Below, in pieces: positions 47,472 to 59,149 of a stretch of 64,000 nt of DNA. The notes below the pieces were generated by a model that did no database searches, had not been told where the DNA came from, and saw nothing but the letters and a program-made list of their open reading frames with translations. The position numbers and the translations under genes were made by a program. The DNA comes from Otis tarda (Eukaryota; Chordata; Aves; Otidiformes; Otididae). Within the stretch, counting starts at the first letter, position 1. Each line of letters opens with the position of its first letter. The DNA lies in NCBI GenBank assembly GCA_026413225.1, contig CM048553.1, positions 141,802,690 through 141,866,689 of the forward strand. Direction: 5' to 3'.

Positions 47472-49440
47472 AGGCTGTATTTTATTCCAAAACGCTGGCG
47501 TGCGCCATGGATGCCAGTTCACAGAGCCATGTTTCTGCAGAGCCCATGATGAGGGCATGAAAAATGGGCTCTGAGGCAAAAGGAGGGTTGTGAAAAGAGG
47601 GAAGGGCAGGAGGGAATGTCCTGCCTTAATGCAGATTCTGGCTGGCAGCACACCGGCTGGGCGGTTGATTTACCCTGCGGGTTTGGCTCTGTGCTTTACA
47701 AGATAGGTGAGGTCCTCCATGGTTTTCAGAAGGAAGAGGAGGAGGAATTTGGGCATGCCCTAATTAAAGGGGATTTCCTGGGCACCTGAGGCACCGAGGG
47801 AAAGGGAAAAAGGCAGCACACTGCAGGAGAGAGGGCTGAGACTGCTTGGGGAGGATCCCTGGTGCAGGGGTTGTGTGAGGGGGAGAGAAGAGAGTGAAAA
47901 ACCTGAGCAGATTATGGACAAAAAGGCAAGTTTACTAGAGGGAGTGGGGCCATGAAGGTTTTCTCAGCTGAGGAGGGAGCTGAGAAGAAGGAGGGATAAG
48001 GAAGGATCAGGAAGGATGCCAAAACGCCAGCCAGCATAATGCCGCTGACTGCAGCGCAGCGACACTTGGGGAATCCGGCCAAATCTTAGAGTTGTGAGGT
48101 CCAGAAAAGGAACTGTATTTATTTAGCGTTGGTTAGTAGTAAAGAGCACAAAGCTCTTGGCACTCGGACAATTAATCTTCCGAGAGTATAATACATCCAG
48201 CGTCGCTAAAAACAATCACTAAAGCAGGAACAAACGGACTCAGTTGAGCCAGCCAGTGAATCAGCCACGAGCACGGCGTCTCCCTGCTCCTGTCCACTGC
48301 CTGGGGAGCACAACCTCCACCTCCTCCAAAGCACAGCAAGCAGCTGGCTCCCACGGGAGATCTCAGGTGAGTGTGGGGAGCAGCCCAGCCCACGGGAGCC
48401 CTTGGAGAGAGCATCACCTCCCCTGCACGTTGGGGTAGGTAAAGGAGGAGCATTGTTAGGAAAGGGGTGTCAAGCTATGACTTTTGGTCAAAAACATATT
48501 CCTCTTTTTTGGACTGTTACCATCTCCCAGAGGACCAACTAGTCTATCCGTGTCTCCTGCTGAGCCCCACGTGCCTGGGGAGAGGACAGCCTTCAGAGCC
48601 CAGAGGCACCCACTGGCTCCCGCTCAAGCTCTGTGCTGCACAAGCAGTCGATGATGCCAGGGGCTACCGGTTTCACAGCTGTGCCTGGCAGGGCTGCACT
48701 GGCCCCGGCTCACCCCAAAAGCACTGTGTCACACAGGCAGACCTCGCTCCCTGTCCCTGGGAGGATCAGTGGGATTTACACCACAGAAAATCTGGCAGCA
48801 CCCATCTAGGTTCCCAAGTATGGAAGCAGGCAACAGCCCTCAGTCCCAACATGAACATTTCGGGGTTGGTCTGCCAGGGGCCAGGACACAAGCTCACTTA
48901 TTTGCTGCCTCTAATTGTTTGATAGAGCATACGAACTACACAAGCACAAGGCAGTGAGGCTGCTAGTGCATGAATTATGAATTGATTCATAACTTGAAAT
49001 ACCCAAATATAGAATTTTAAAATCTAATTTTCGAGCATCTTGCAACTCTCTAGAAGCTGCTGGTTCGATTTTTCACACACTCCAGCAGTTTGTCACACCT
49101 TATGGCCAAATCTGCTTTTTCTGCCTTAGAGTAACATGCAAGGAGCTCATCACAAATCAACGCTAGCCCTGTGCTGGAAAAAAAATGCTTTACACACAGC
49201 ACCTGAAGATCATTGCTAGTGGCCTGCTACCCAAAGCCTTGCAGGAGGAGAAGCTCATGATCTGCTTGTCATGACCTTCCTGACTTTCATACCGCTAACA
49301 TGGGGGTACCAGCAAATGGGGTCTCTAATTCAGGGGAGCTCCCCTGGTTTAAATCCCCTGTGGGCATAAGCCTGGATTAGGCACTAACCATCACCAAAGC
49401 TGGCAGGAGCTCTGCTGCTGAGCCGGTGAGCAGGGCAGGG
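47472..49440. other. Unique non-coding stretch
   Basis: About 2 kb without a supportable gene or transposon. It includes a purine-rich GGAAGGA-type patch near 47900-48020 and a candidate conserved block at 48040-48215. A donor-like ctcaggtgagtg at about 48365 has no convincing partner acceptor. Confidence 0.5.
48040..48215. promoter_or_regulatory. Candidate conserved non-coding element with small dyad
   Basis: The block runs from gactgcagcgcagcgacac through atttatttagcgttggttag to cagcgtcgctaaaaacaatc. It holds the dyad ctcgga (48163-48168) and tccgag (48179-48184) around caattaatct. Preserved CpGs combined with homeodomain-like cores look regulatory. Unverified. Confidence 0.2.
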
Positions 49441-49725
49441 AGAATCACAGAATCTTTAAGGTTGGAAAAGACCTCCCAGATCATCAAGTCCAACCATCAA
49501 CCTAACACCATCATGCCTACTAAACCATATCCTGAAGTGCCACGTCTACATGTTCTTTGAACACCTCCAGGGATGGTAACTCCACCACTTCCCTGGGCAG
49601 CCTGTTCCAGTGCTTGACCACTCTTTCAATAAAGAATTTTTTCCTAATATCCAACCTAAACCTCTCCTGCTGCAACTTGAGGCCATTTCCTCTTGTCCTA
49701 TCACAAGTTATTTGGGAGAAGAGAC
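49441..49725 (-). mobile_element. CR1 LINE 3' fragment
   Basis: Starts with agaatcacagaatctttaag and follows the same subfamily as the 45788 copy (aaggttggaaaagacctcc, then aacaccatcatgcctactaa). It covers the 3' UTR and the last ORF2 codons. The minus-strand frame at 49520-49771 has [32 protein letters not shown] and [11 protein letters not shown]. It is 5'-truncated at about 49725 after gggagaagagac. Confidence 0.92.
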
Positions 49726-50711
49726 TGCACCAGCATCTGCAGAGACTTGTCCCCTGTTGATGGACTAGCAACTGACAGAGTCTCGATGGTACCTCATCTG
49801 AGGGGAGACCGAGTCATTAACCGAGCTGTGCAGTGGAGGCCAGCAAAATCTTTTGAGCTAGAAAGCAGGAAGTGTAGGATCGGCGGCTGCTCTCACAGCC
49901 ATGCTGACAGCACATTCCCACCCTGGTTTGGTCAAGAAAGCCTTCACGCATCCTTCCTGCTCCCTGACAGCTGCTCTGTCCAGGGCCGTCCACGGCTGAA
50001 TGCTTCCAGACTGACAGCCCTGGTAGCATTTCTGGACCCAACACAACGTATGAAGCTTGCAGGGGCTTGACATTATAGTCTATGCCGAATCAGGCAAGAA
50101 AATCCATGAGACTTTCCCTCTTCCTGGGGTCTGCAGCTTCCTACCATCCATCCTTTAGACAACCTCACCTTCACTGTTGACCTTGTGAGGCTCAAACTTG
50201 AACCAGGTTCTAATGAAGAAAAGATGAACGATGAAAGAATGGGGTTGTCTCCTTCTTTGAGCTAGAGGGCTTGTGGCCACAGCCCAAAACTGGAAGTGGG
50301 GGACCGCATCTTCTTTTGCCATCAGAGCACAGGAAGGGTGCTGGGACCCTGCGTTGCTGGGAAGGATGCCTGTGAGGCTGCTGTTAGAGACTGTATCACA
50401 GTAACTGATTCCCAGAGGCTGAATTTAGGTTTGTGTAGGTGGTAAGCATTTCCCAGCTGTGGGTGTCTGGCGTTGCTACCTTCCCACAGGGTTTCGTATG
50501 TGGAATTAACCCCTCCACCCCCAAACAACAAACCCAGCAAGCCCCACAGTGCTTGTCAGGGCCACATGCAGGTGTGGATGGAGCACCCGGCCCATGGCCC
50601 TGGCACCACCCCACCGCCATGGCCACATAATTTCACAAGGGCTCGCTCATGACAGAGGACTCCTGGGCTCTGACTCATGCTTGGGAGGGTCCATCTCTGA
50701 GGGGTGCTGAG

Positions 50712-50932
50712 ACATGCTCCCACTTGTTCCTCAGCAGCACCCCATTTCCTTCAGCCCCCCAGTCATGCCAGTCTCTTATCATTCAACCTGTCCCCATTTC
50801 CCTGCTCTCCTCTAGGTCAGTCACCCCATCTCCTCATCTACCATCCCAGTTTTCCTGGCTGTTTTGTCCCCTCTCCACTTTCTTCACCATATCTCAGCCA
50901 TTCCCCATCTCCTGCCAACCAGCCTCAGGCTC
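50712..50932. repeat. Pyrimidine-rich strand segment
   Basis: Over about 220 bp the plus strand is strongly C/T-biased (cccatttccttcagcccccc, tttccctgctctcctctagg, tgtcccctctccactttctt). It has no regular period. Such tracts can be old polypyrimidine microsatellites. The bias also explains the long Ser/Pro/Leu-rich frame across it. Confidence 0.5.
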
Positions 50933-52429
50933 CTCAGATCTCAGGGTAAGGAGTGCATGGACAGTCACTACTCCACGTGGCCAGGCAACAGGCAGCACTG
51001 TCCTGAGGATGGCCCAGGCATGCACCGGTCACCAGCAGCTTGCTGGTGTCATCTACCCTGGGTTGCCACCTACCATTGGGACTGCAGAGCTGAGCTGCAA
51101 TATTTCCCTGCTCCTGCTGAACAGCAGCTCAGGTGGCACAAGAGCTTTGCAGATACTTCAACCAGACAGCTGAGTAGGACTTTAAAAGTCTTAAAAAAAA
51201 CCCTTTAGAAAGATAAATAATATTTTTAAATTAATCATATTTTTAAACTACAATTTACTTGCCTATATATGAAGACCAAGAGTTTAGGACATGATCTAAA
51301 ACCATTCAAACTTAGAAGTGAGACTGCCCTCACATACCTTGACTTTCTAAAAGTCAAATATTTTCTAAACTAATTGTCAAAATCAATAAAAGACTGAAGC
51401 CCCATGAGGAGACTTCTCCCCGGGTTTGTTCAGCTGCTCTGCAAAACAGAAGTCCAGGCGTGAGGGTGTTGTCCTGCATTTGGGCTGTGAAGCATCCAAA
51501 CAAGCTGCTTCTAATATATTCTAGTGTAATAATTATATCACAGTAGAAATTAGGTGCTCAAGAACTAGGAAAAGACAAGGTGCTTACCCTGATTAGCAGC
51601 CCTTCATTTGTTACTGAGCGTTAATTTTATGGTTGGAAGTGAAAAGCTGACTCGTGGTCCCTGACTACCTTCAGCACTAAGGCAGGAGTTTCTGGCTTTG
51701 CTCTGGAGGCATGAAAAATAACAGGTACAATAAGATTACAAAAGTCATCCAGAGTAACAAATAGGAAAGAGTTGCTCAGCAGGAGCTAGACAGGAACATT
51801 ATGAATTCATTTTAACTACAACAATTGCTATCAAATGGCTGGAAGGATGGTAGAAGAGCGGTGTTATTACACCGTGCAAAATTTGAGGTAATTTGTTCCT
51901 CGAATTTGCTTTGTTTCTCTCAGATTATTGACTTCACCAGATAATGTCTATCTAGAATTCCTTTTGCAAAAAAAAAAAAAAATAAACAACCCACAAACCA
52001 AGGAAACCAGTAAATGCAACTCAAATGAACATTAAACCCCTCCCAGACATAATGTAGAGATGAAGCCACCAAGGCTGGACACTGGCTCCGTCCGCTCACC
52101 GGGCAGCAGCAGCCCCGTGCCACCAACCAGAGGCACCCACCCAGCGCGTCCTGCCCAGGCCACAGCCACGGGGTTTGGGGCTGCTCACGTACGATTGCGG
52201 CTCTTGCCTCCATAGATCCATTCCCAAACGGCTTAATTAAAAGAAAGATAGCAATGCCTTTCTGACCAGGAAAAAGCTAGGTGAAATAAGGAGGCTCTGG
52301 GTGTCCACCAAGAGCTATCCCAGCCACGAAGCTGGCAGCTTCATGGTGCGCGGTGCTGGAACACGGAGGACAGAGACTTTGGTGTACTTGCACTCAAAGG
52401 TCAGTAGATGTTACCGTACAAAAGCATGC

Positions 52430-52530
52430 TGCTTTGCAGCTAAGAAGAGTAGATTTTGCAGATCACGATTAATTCTCCCAGGCGTGTGAGCGCTGGACGG
52501 AACAATTACAGCTGCGGACAGTTTTATCCT
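52430..52530. promoter_or_regulatory. Candidate conserved non-coding element
   Basis: Within 100 bp are agatcacgattaattctccc, gcgtgtgagcgctggacgg and 'gaacaattacagctgcggac'. The last pairs a SOX-like ACAAT with a homeodomain core and the E-box CAGCTG. CpGs are retained. Enhancer-like by eye only. Confidence 0.22.
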
Positions 52531-52839
52531 CTTTGCCAGGAGCAGAAAATGGAAGGGCTGCAGAAGGAGACAGTATTATATCCCAAATCTCCTTACTTAA
52601 TAGTGGAACAAAATGTACTTTTATGCCTATGCAGTTTGTAGCAGCAAGCCCAGGCTTTCTTCCTCTTACCCCAGGGTGCTTTCATTTGTTCTGCCAGGCC
52701 ATTCCCTGTCAGTCAAAGGATATACATTATTAATGCATGGACTAAATGCTGTTCTCACTCATCCCTTTGCTCTCAAAAGCACCGCTTACATGAAGAGGAC
52801 AAGAAGGATTTGGCCCAAAGATTTTAATTGTGTCACTCC

Positions 52840-52945
52840 GACGAATTGGTTTAACACAGGTTTAAATGGGAAGCTTTTTGTTCTGATTTTGGTGGGTGTT
52901 TTAATGACTGAACAGGTTATTGTTTGGCTAATTTAAATCAACATG
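52840..52945. promoter_or_regulatory. Candidate conserved AT-rich element
   Basis: Runs from cgacgaattggtttaacac to gctaatttaaatcaacatgg, with taatgactgaac and ggttattgtttggc between. Several homeodomain and SOX-like words are closely packed. Weak, texture-only call. Confidence 0.17.
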
Positions 52946-54739
52946 GAAGCTGCTTGAGGGAGTATCCCTGCAGCTCTGTCTCAAACTGCAAGAAATTAAG
53001 GCTGAAAATATAACTTTGTAAATTGTTATTATAAACAGCTTGGAATTTCTTTTTTAAGGGAAAATGCGTGTGCAGGAAGAGATGCGACCTGCAAAGGAAG
53101 TTTGAAATTTTGGGCTAATCCTGCTCCAGCTGAAGTTGAATCAGCACCCAGGGTATGTTTTTGCCAATGCATTGCCCTGTACCAAGACACACAGGAATTG
53201 TATTTATGCAGAGCCACAGTCAAGTTGAATGAGTGCAGGAACTAGCTGTTGGTGCCCAAAAAGAAACTGTGCTTTGGAAAATACAGGATAGCACAGGACA
53301 TACATGCAAGCAACACTTTGGGAAGTTTTCCTGTTACGATAACAGTTATAGAGGTCTAAGACACGTTAAATGATCCCGAGAGGTGGCTGAGTGATGCCAC
53401 TTAAGATATAAAGGTAATGTCTGCAAAACAAAGACCAGCCTCCTGTTTTGATGGCCAAAACCTAAGGACCGGACCCAGCAAGTCCTGCTCCTCTGATGTG
53501 TTCAGCACTGGAGCTGGGTAGGTGGGATCTCTCACCTGGATTTCACACTGCCCGCTCTCACTTTGCACTGCGCCAAGGTGGAAGAGGGCAGGAGGGCTGG
53601 GGATTCATTTCCTCTCACATAAGACTTGCCTTTCCAGACAGAAGGACATGAAAAATGAAAAATAAATGAAATGATGAAGCATGAGAAAGAGGGAGAAGAA
53701 AACAGGTTGGGCAGGAGGTGCCAGAAATTCAGCAAAGCTGATCTGCAAGGTGTTGGCAGTTCAAGGTTCACTGGAGGTAAAACACGGAGTGGCAAGCCTC
53801 CACCTGGGAACTAAGTACCTTAAATATGGACCACTGAAACACACCGGAGGTCTGCAATGAGCTGCCTGTTTCTCACTTCAAAAGAGGGCTGCTCAGTACC
53901 GCGGTGGCTTTAAGCGTGGGGAGAGCAGGTCAGGGCTGCTCCTGGGCCTTCCTCTCTGGGGAAACTCTACCAGCTGAACATTCACGGTGCAGTAAAAAAT
54001 CTACTTGGCCATGGCCGTGCTGAAGGTCGCACGGCAAGCAGACAGCAGAGGCCATTGGGCAGGGGGCACTGAGGAGCTGTGGTCCTGCTCTCCTCCACAT
54101 TTTGTCCCAAGCTTTGCCCTTATGTCCCTGACTGTCCAGTTCCCTGTCACTAAATAAGGACACGTGTGATGGAGGACAGAAAAGGAGAAGGAGGCATGGC
54201 AGAGAGAAATGTGGTCTCAAAAAAAGATCCTTTTGCATGAATTTGGATGCTAAGGGCCAAGGCAGTAAATCCTAATTAAAAATACATATAGTCTGAAAAG
54301 CAAAGATCTTGCAGAGTAAAGGACTAACTCAGCAAAGACGGAGCAAAAGAGCCCCTCAGCTGCCCAGGAACTGTTTATCCAGTGGAGAAAACAGGGAGGC
54401 GAATAGAAGAGTTGTTTTAGCATCTAGCAGCTGTGACAACCTGTCAAATCAAGATATCTACTCAGCAGGGAAAGGCTTGCCAATGTGACCTGAGAAAAAG
54501 GACAGTGTGGCTGTGACCAGTGTGCCTTTGGGAAATGCCAAACAATCCTGGCCATGGAGCAGGAGCCAGCTGTGCCAGCTGCTGTTTGAGACCTCGCTGG
54601 TGGATGCTGCAAGTGCAGCAGTGGGGTACGGGGGGCTGGGGAGGTGCTAGGAAATAGCGAGGACAGTAAACTGGGAGCAGCCTGGCAGATGCTACCGACT
54701 TTTGGGACATATCCTGGTAAATCAGAGTTTTGAAGGAAG

Positions 54740-55185
54740 GCAGTGAGGTCTAGAGAGAGCAAGGATGGTGCAAAGAGGTGGGGAACATGGGAAAGCCACA
54801 GATGAGGAGAACGATCTTTTGGGCAACCCTCTGGATGGCCATTCTCTAAGCAATGAGCAGGGCCAGACAGTGTACGTGAAGGCTATACACTAGAGGAAGG
54901 GATGCTGCACAGAGGAGATATCAAAGACCTGGAAATAAGCATTCATAAGAATGGGCAAGACTCCTAACTTGGACAAGGGGATCTAGATGGAGACCCAAAC
55001 CAAGCCAAGGGCTCACGTACAGCCTGAAGGAAGAGACAAGATAGTGGTAGCAATGCAGAAAGGAGAACGGGGTGAAGAGCTGTGGGCAGAAGGTAAGAGT
55101 TTACTGTCAGCAGTATGGAGCTACAGCTTTTGGCTAGACACTCATGTGGAAATGCCAGAGAGAGGGGGCTCAGATTTATTCCACA
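54740..55185 (+). repeat. Possible ancient amniote dispersed repeat
   Basis: The clearest part, 55129-55173 (tttggctagacactcatgtg, gaaatgccagagagaggggg), together with the upstream order of words (agagagcaaggatgg, then tctggatggcc, gggccaga, gacctggaaataag), resembles an old interspersed family I know from other amniotes by its 'gctagacatccatgaagaaatgtcagagagg' block. I cannot name the family with certainty. Boundaries are rough and divergence is high. Confidence 0.3.
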
Positions 55186-56404
55186 GTAAAGAGGCAAATA
55201 GAGGCGTTATTGAGAGTAAAAATGGTAGCTGACTCATGTTTTTGAAGAGGAAAGACTTATACAGCTCTCCTAGAAAGCTGGTTGGAAACAGGGATGAGGA
55301 AAAGTCTGCCATAAGAATGGAGAGACTAGAAAATGATAGCCACTGGAAGACAAAAAGTATATAAATAATAATGCTGGGTTTTATTTATCTTCCTAAATGG
55401 AAAGAAAGGCTGTTTCTACACAATACGAATGTGCAGATTGGGATCCACCTCTTAAAACAGGTGGGGCTTACTGTAACTTAGGAAAAAACAAGAGATGCCT
55501 ATCTGAAAAATAAGTGATGTGCCTCTGAAATCCGGTAACTGACCAAGGCTAACTGCTGGGCTTATTTGTTTAATGTTTCTGCATACCAATTTGCCTGAAG
55601 CATGGCTTGAGACAGACCAGTCTCAATAATGAAGAATCTCAATTTTAAGTTAAATTCTACACCATCTGTTTCATTATAATCTGCTTCCATTCTCTCTCCA
55701 TGGAGACAGTAACAGCTTTACTTGTTTTAAGAAGCTGGACAACTAACCTTCAGCAGGAATAACATTTCAATACTTTCTCATAATCAGTTTTAGCAGCTAA
55801 GCCAGTGAGGTCTTGGTAGTGCTTATACCTGAGAGCCAGAGCCTTTTGCAAAGAAATGCTAGGAAGCAGCACTCTTTTTGGCTGTTGAGTTCATGGCTGA
55901 GCTTTGCTTTTTGGTGGCACTTGTCAATGTTCCCATTGCTCCGTTCTAGTCTCTACTGGTACTGCTTCATTGAGCTTTCCTGTTCATTTCCTCCTGTGGA
56001 GCTCCCTGGAAATGGAAGGACTTCCTTTCTCCCCCTGCCAGCTCTACAGCATGTGATCTACTGGAGTCAAATTCTGGGCAAAAGCAACTCATAAACATCC
56101 TCGCTGACAACAAAGTCTCAACATCAGCTTTGTTTAAGTTTCCATCCAGTTTTTCCCTTCCTGAGACACCAATTATATGCAAGACTATTTGAGTATGTGG
56201 TGAGATGAATATCTGGGTATCAATGCAGCACATGGAGGTCTGGTATAGACATATCCACAACAAGGAGGCATGGAAGAGGAAAAAAGTCAGCCAAGGACTT
56301 AGAACATTCATTATTACCGCATTAGTTAGAGGGATGGCGTGTTGGTATTTGCAAAATATCTGTCACAGGTGCCATATAAAGCACAATCTCTTTGAGACAT
56401 CGTT

Positions 56405-56470
56405 AGTTTACTGCCTTTAAATTGACCTTGACCATCATTACCAATTAATTAATCTTGAGCCAGCCTCAAG
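56405..56470. promoter_or_regulatory. Nuclear-receptor-like site beside homeodomain cores
   Basis: 'aaattgaccttgaccatc' contains TGACCTTGA, the reverse of the estrogen-related receptor word TCAAGGTCA, with TGACC repeated directly after it. About 12 bp away is ccaattaattaatcttg. Such pairings occur in enhancers, but a single site is weak evidence. Confidence 0.18.
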
Positions 56471-59149
56471 TGCTCAAAAGAAATACAAGCACTGATGGAA
56501 ATCTGTCTTGTGGTTTGGGCATTTCTTGAGTGTTTTTCTGGTGTCCAGCATCCCAGGAGGTTATTTTGCAGCTCTACCCCACCGTGCTCCCCCATAATGA
56601 CAGAAAGCACCTTTCCTCTACCCAGCTGCCCGTTTTCACAAAGCTTACAGCAACAGGATTGCCTTTAAGATACCTCCCTTTCTGCAAATTTAGCTGTCTT
56701 CAGCCAAGAGGTTTAAAAGTGTGGGTTTCGGGCCAGCTAGACACGACAAGTGATACCACTGGTGTGGCTCCACACACCTCATTTCGAGAGGAAAGCAGGC
56801 TGGCGTCCGGGAGTAGCAGCCCCAGAAAGCACCTCTGTGAATGCCAGATTGCTTCTGTCCCTTCATAGGAGTGAAAGGTGAAGTCCGGCCACCACCGGCT
56901 AAAAATAGATAGTGCAACCAAGGCAGTATTAGCAGTTAGTAGTTTTACACTGGATAATTTTATTGTTACATGATTGTACTCCTCCCCATTCATCCGCCCT
57001 GATTCAGGAAGGGAGGGTGACACCGAGATGTCTGGATGCTGAGAAAATGCCTGGAGCTGCAGAGCAAGCAATAGAGACAATTAATTTCAGGAGTGTCTAA
57101 GAGAGTAGTTTCCAAATTTCTGTCCATGGGGCAGTAGCATCTCTGAGGTCCACAGAATCATATTGCCCACACAGCATTTCCAATTAAAAGGCTTATGATA
57201 AAATAGCAGGAGAAATTTTGAGGATTGACAGTGACTGTAGTCCAAAAGCATCTTATACCTTTATCAACTACAGTTTTTGAAGTCCGTCTCAGCAGAGCAC
57301 TGTATGTTTTCTAGGACAGACCAGTGCATCTGCTAGACATGCAGAAATTGTCTTCTGATTGGCAGAGGTCAGTTAAACTGGTTCTAGTAACAATTATTAT
57401 GTGGGAAAAAAACAAGCATGCTTTGTTCGTTTAGAAAGCAGTCCAGAAGCTGAAAAGTTATCCTCGTTCGCTAGTGGTGGTGATGATCCAAACAGCGTCA
57501 CATTCTTTCAGCTGCGTAACAGCTCATGCTTTTGGATGCATAATAGCAAATTCTTTGAATTATTTACTGCAGCAGCAAAAAGCAGCTGTGTACTATTTCT
57601 TAACCTCTCTTAACATAGTCCTTAACATAAAGTATTTCTTAGAACTCATTAAGAAAAATATTCTTCCAGAATTGATCTGATAGGAGCTAATAGCAGCAGT
57701 AGGTGGCCTTCAGAGAATGTATCTAAGGGTTAAGCAATTTTTTTCTAAAATCACAAACAATCTAAATTTACTTTCTAAATACAAAATACAGCACGTGAAA
57801 TCTAGTCACAAGTCTAAATTATTTTTCCCTCTGTTTCTGTGTAGAGAGAAAAAGAAGCTCCATTGCACAATGCCTATTCTGGGTCAATTCTCATACTGCA
57901 CACAGCCTGCTGTGATATGGAATCTGAGTTGTATCTCCTTCAACAACAGAAAGTGCCACTGCATTAAGCATTACTGTAACAGCAAATGAGTAATGACCGT
58001 AAGAATAATTCTGAATACCAGCAGGACATATACAAACATTTTAGACTTCTTTCTTTTTTTTCAGAAGACATAATTTTTCAATTATTCTTTTGGTTGGAAA
58101 TAAATACTCAGTTTTCACCCTTCAAAAGATCCACAAATAATTCAAAATAAAACAACTATTTTATAGCAAAATATGCAGTGACCATTTACAGCTAAAGAAA
58201 ACGTATACCAAAGAGAGTCAAAACCATTAGCAGGTAATGGCTACTGGAACTTGAAGGCACATGAAGAATAACAAGCTAAAAATTCAGGCACATCCTGTTG
58301 GCCTGAGAGTACGCTGTGCAATTAACATGCACTTGTTTTCCAGGCATACTTTCATTTTGCAAAGCACTGTATATAAGACACAAAGGCAGCTTGGGTGTTA
58401 TCCTGTTATCGGAAAACAACAGGTAAAGAAGACAGACACCATCTACTCCTGCAAAGGGCTGGATGGCATCGGCATCCACATGGAAAAGAATAGACAGCAA
58501 CGATTAAAGCTTAGGGATGGTCTTGAAAACCAGAGGAAGAAATGATCAGAATGATGTCTGGTGAAAAGTCGCTCAAGCATTGACTCTAGTAAGTGCTATA
58601 CAGTTTTATATACAGCGTACCCGCTATTGCACATGGAGGACATTTATCAGGCCAGCCCGGTCTGCAGTGTCTTTCTCACAGTGCCAACGTGTCGGTAAGT
58701 AAATACGTAGCACAGCTCAAACTTTAACGAGAAAGTCTGCAGCTCTGACAAGGATGGAGTATATATAGCTTCTGATAGTTTCATGGTGGGCAAACTGCCC
58801 CCCCAAAAAAGCCCAGCAAAAAACCTAAAAAGTATTTTCAAGAGTTGTCCTCAGTGGTTGCGCAGTGTGTTGTAAACTTAAGAGTTAGTGTGGAGCCTAA
58901 GAGACAGACAGGTGACTGGGTTCTAGGTGGCTCAAAAGTCAACAGCATAACACCTTCATTACCAGAGTCAAAAAACCAGCTGAGGTTCTAAAAGGAAGAT
59001 ACAAAGCATATAAATATCTAGGGAAAGATAATGCTAAGTGCAGGTGCATTACTTGATGAGGGAGGAAAGAAAATGAAAGAGAAGATTTACAAATTAAGTA
59101 ATAAACAGCACTTTTGACTTCAGCTGAAAGTTACCTCAACAAAGCATGT

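Larger units (their letters stand above)
49726..58899. other. Unique non-coding stretch
   Basis: About 9 kb without a gene I can support. It contains a pyrimidine-rich strand (50712-50932), candidate elements at 52.43, 52.84 and 56.4 kb, and an apparent ancient dispersed repeat at 54740-55185. Open frames (for example 50649-51173, 174 codons; 52613-52936, 107 codons) lack recognisable domains. Base composition drifts to AT-rich towards the right. Confidence 0.5.

Noticed and set aside
49060-49075. tggttcgatttt resembling a tRNA B-box
   Set aside because: There is no matching A-box or acceptor-stem pairing at the right distance, and the B-box consensus fails at its 3' end.
50649-51173. 174-codon Ser/Pro/Leu-rich plus-strand frame
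   Set aside because: Explained by the pyrimidine-rich strand at 50712-50932, which removes stop codons and yields Ser/Pro/Leu/Phe codons.
52613-52936. 107-codon frame ending in a hydrophobic segment
   Set aside because: It overlaps an AT-rich candidate conserved block. The hydrophobic end comes from T-rich codons and no homology is recognisable.
54615-54650. Possible G-quadruplex (ggggtacggggggctgggg)
   Set aside because: Only three tracts of three or more G lie close together and the fourth is GG, so a three-tetrad fold is not supported.
58632-58692. Short ATG frame (MEDIYQ..) running into a perfect GTAAGTA donor
   Set aside because: No convincing acceptor or upstream exon, only about 20 codons, and strong donor words occur several times by chance in this window.
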